Under the pieces are notes generated by a model, which was not told the DNA's origin, searched no databases, and saw nothing but the letters and a program-made list of their open reading frames with translations. Source: Oscillospiraceae bacterium (GTDB taxonomy: Bacteria > Bacillota > Clostridia > Oscillospirales > Oscillospiraceae). Taken from it: 5,873 bases of DNA. The stretch is taken from positions 1-5,873 of the forward strand of contig WQVW01000111.1 of the NCBI GenBank assembly GCA_009785655.1, read 5' to 3'. The translations under genes and the position numbers were made by a program. This document shows positions 5,788 to 5,873 of the stretch, piece by piece; the stretch's first letter is position 1, and every line of letters begins with the position of its first letter.

Positions 5788-5828
5788 GGGGACATCCCCC
5801 TTCCCCCTTCGTGCGCGAAGGGGGCTTT
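5788..5828 (+). terminator. G/C hairpin with competing pairings, possible weak terminator
   Basis: CCCCCTTCG (5803-5811) and CGAAGGGGG (5816-5824) make a perfect 9-bp stem with a TGCG loop, followed by CTTT only, a short T-run. Just upstream, GGGG ACAT CCCC (5788-5799) makes a small hairpin, and the CCCCCTTC unit occurs twice in tandem (5796-5803, 5803-5810), so the right arm can pair in two registers. It lies 95 bp after the small membrane protein gene and before a likely new start at 5852. It may be a weak terminator or a leader structure. Confidence 0.45.
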
Positions 5829-5851
5829 GGACGAAAGACGGGAGTATTGAA

Positions 5852-5873
5852 ATGAGGCATAAGCACCTTGCCA
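5852..5873 (+). CDS. Probable start of a further gene (partial, 7 codons)
   Basis: An ATG at 5852 is preceded by GGGAG (5840-5844) with a 7-nt gap, an ideal ribosome binding site, and opens MRHKHLA before the window ends. Nothing can be said about the product. Support is the binding site and the position after a hairpin; seven codons cannot establish a reading frame. Confidence 0.35.

Noticed and set aside
5826..5844. Possible guanidine-type riboswitch, because ACGA and ACGG occur close together.
   Set aside because: The tetranucleotides are not presented as closed loops on stable stems, so the motif does not fit.

Overview
The window looks like a chromosomal segment of an anaerobic Bacillota (Clostridia-type) bacterium. 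The signs are a class III-type ribonucleotide reductase start with an NrdR box, a DUF975 membrane protein, a clostridial-style MATE transporter, a UPF0237 ACT-domain protein, purine-rich Shine-Dalgarno sites and hairpin-plus-T terminators. This placement is inferred from protein flavour, not from a marker gene. No mobile element, tRNA, rRNA or CRISPR array was seen.

Layout. (1) Bases 1-178, minus strand: the first 59 codons of a gene with an N-terminal ATP-cone, most likely nrdD, leaving the window at its left edge. (2) Bases 179-487: a regulatory stretch holding a strong NrdR-box match (265-280), a degenerate second box 30 bp away, a hairpin, and a good sigma-A type promoter (425-454) for the next gene. 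(3) 488-1213, plus: a DUF975 polytopic membrane protein. (4) 1199-2845, minus: a large membrane protein with a GT-C-like look. The two genes converge and their ends overlap by 15 bp. The intrinsic terminator serving the DUF975 gene (1285-1318) lies inside the coding region of the opposing gene. (5) 2846-3008: a divergent intergenic region with a perfect hairpin built from two GGATATCC octamers plus a T-run, then a strong promoter at 2941-2969. (6) 3009-5708, plus: a tightly packed run of MATE transporter, YfbR-type 5'-deoxynucleotidase (sharing a TAATG stop/start), a UPF0237 ACT-domain protein, and an A/T-richer small membrane-anchored protein. (7) 5709-5873: a G/C hairpin with alternative pairings, then a Shine-Dalgarno and ATG that probably open another gene cut off by the window.

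How they work together. nrdD makes dNTPs without oxygen and YfbR hydrolyses dNMPs, so both touch deoxynucleotide pools, but they lie about 4.2 kb apart in separate units. The MATE-YfbR-ACT-small membrane protein run is probably one operon from the 2941 promoter. The MATE substrate and the ACT ligand cannot be read from sequence. The ACT protein lacks its usual downstream UPF0210/DUF711 partner here. No complete new system is evident. The most notable points are the embedded terminator, the GGATATCC hairpin, the NrdR operator and the replacement of the ACT protein's usual neighbour by a small membrane protein.
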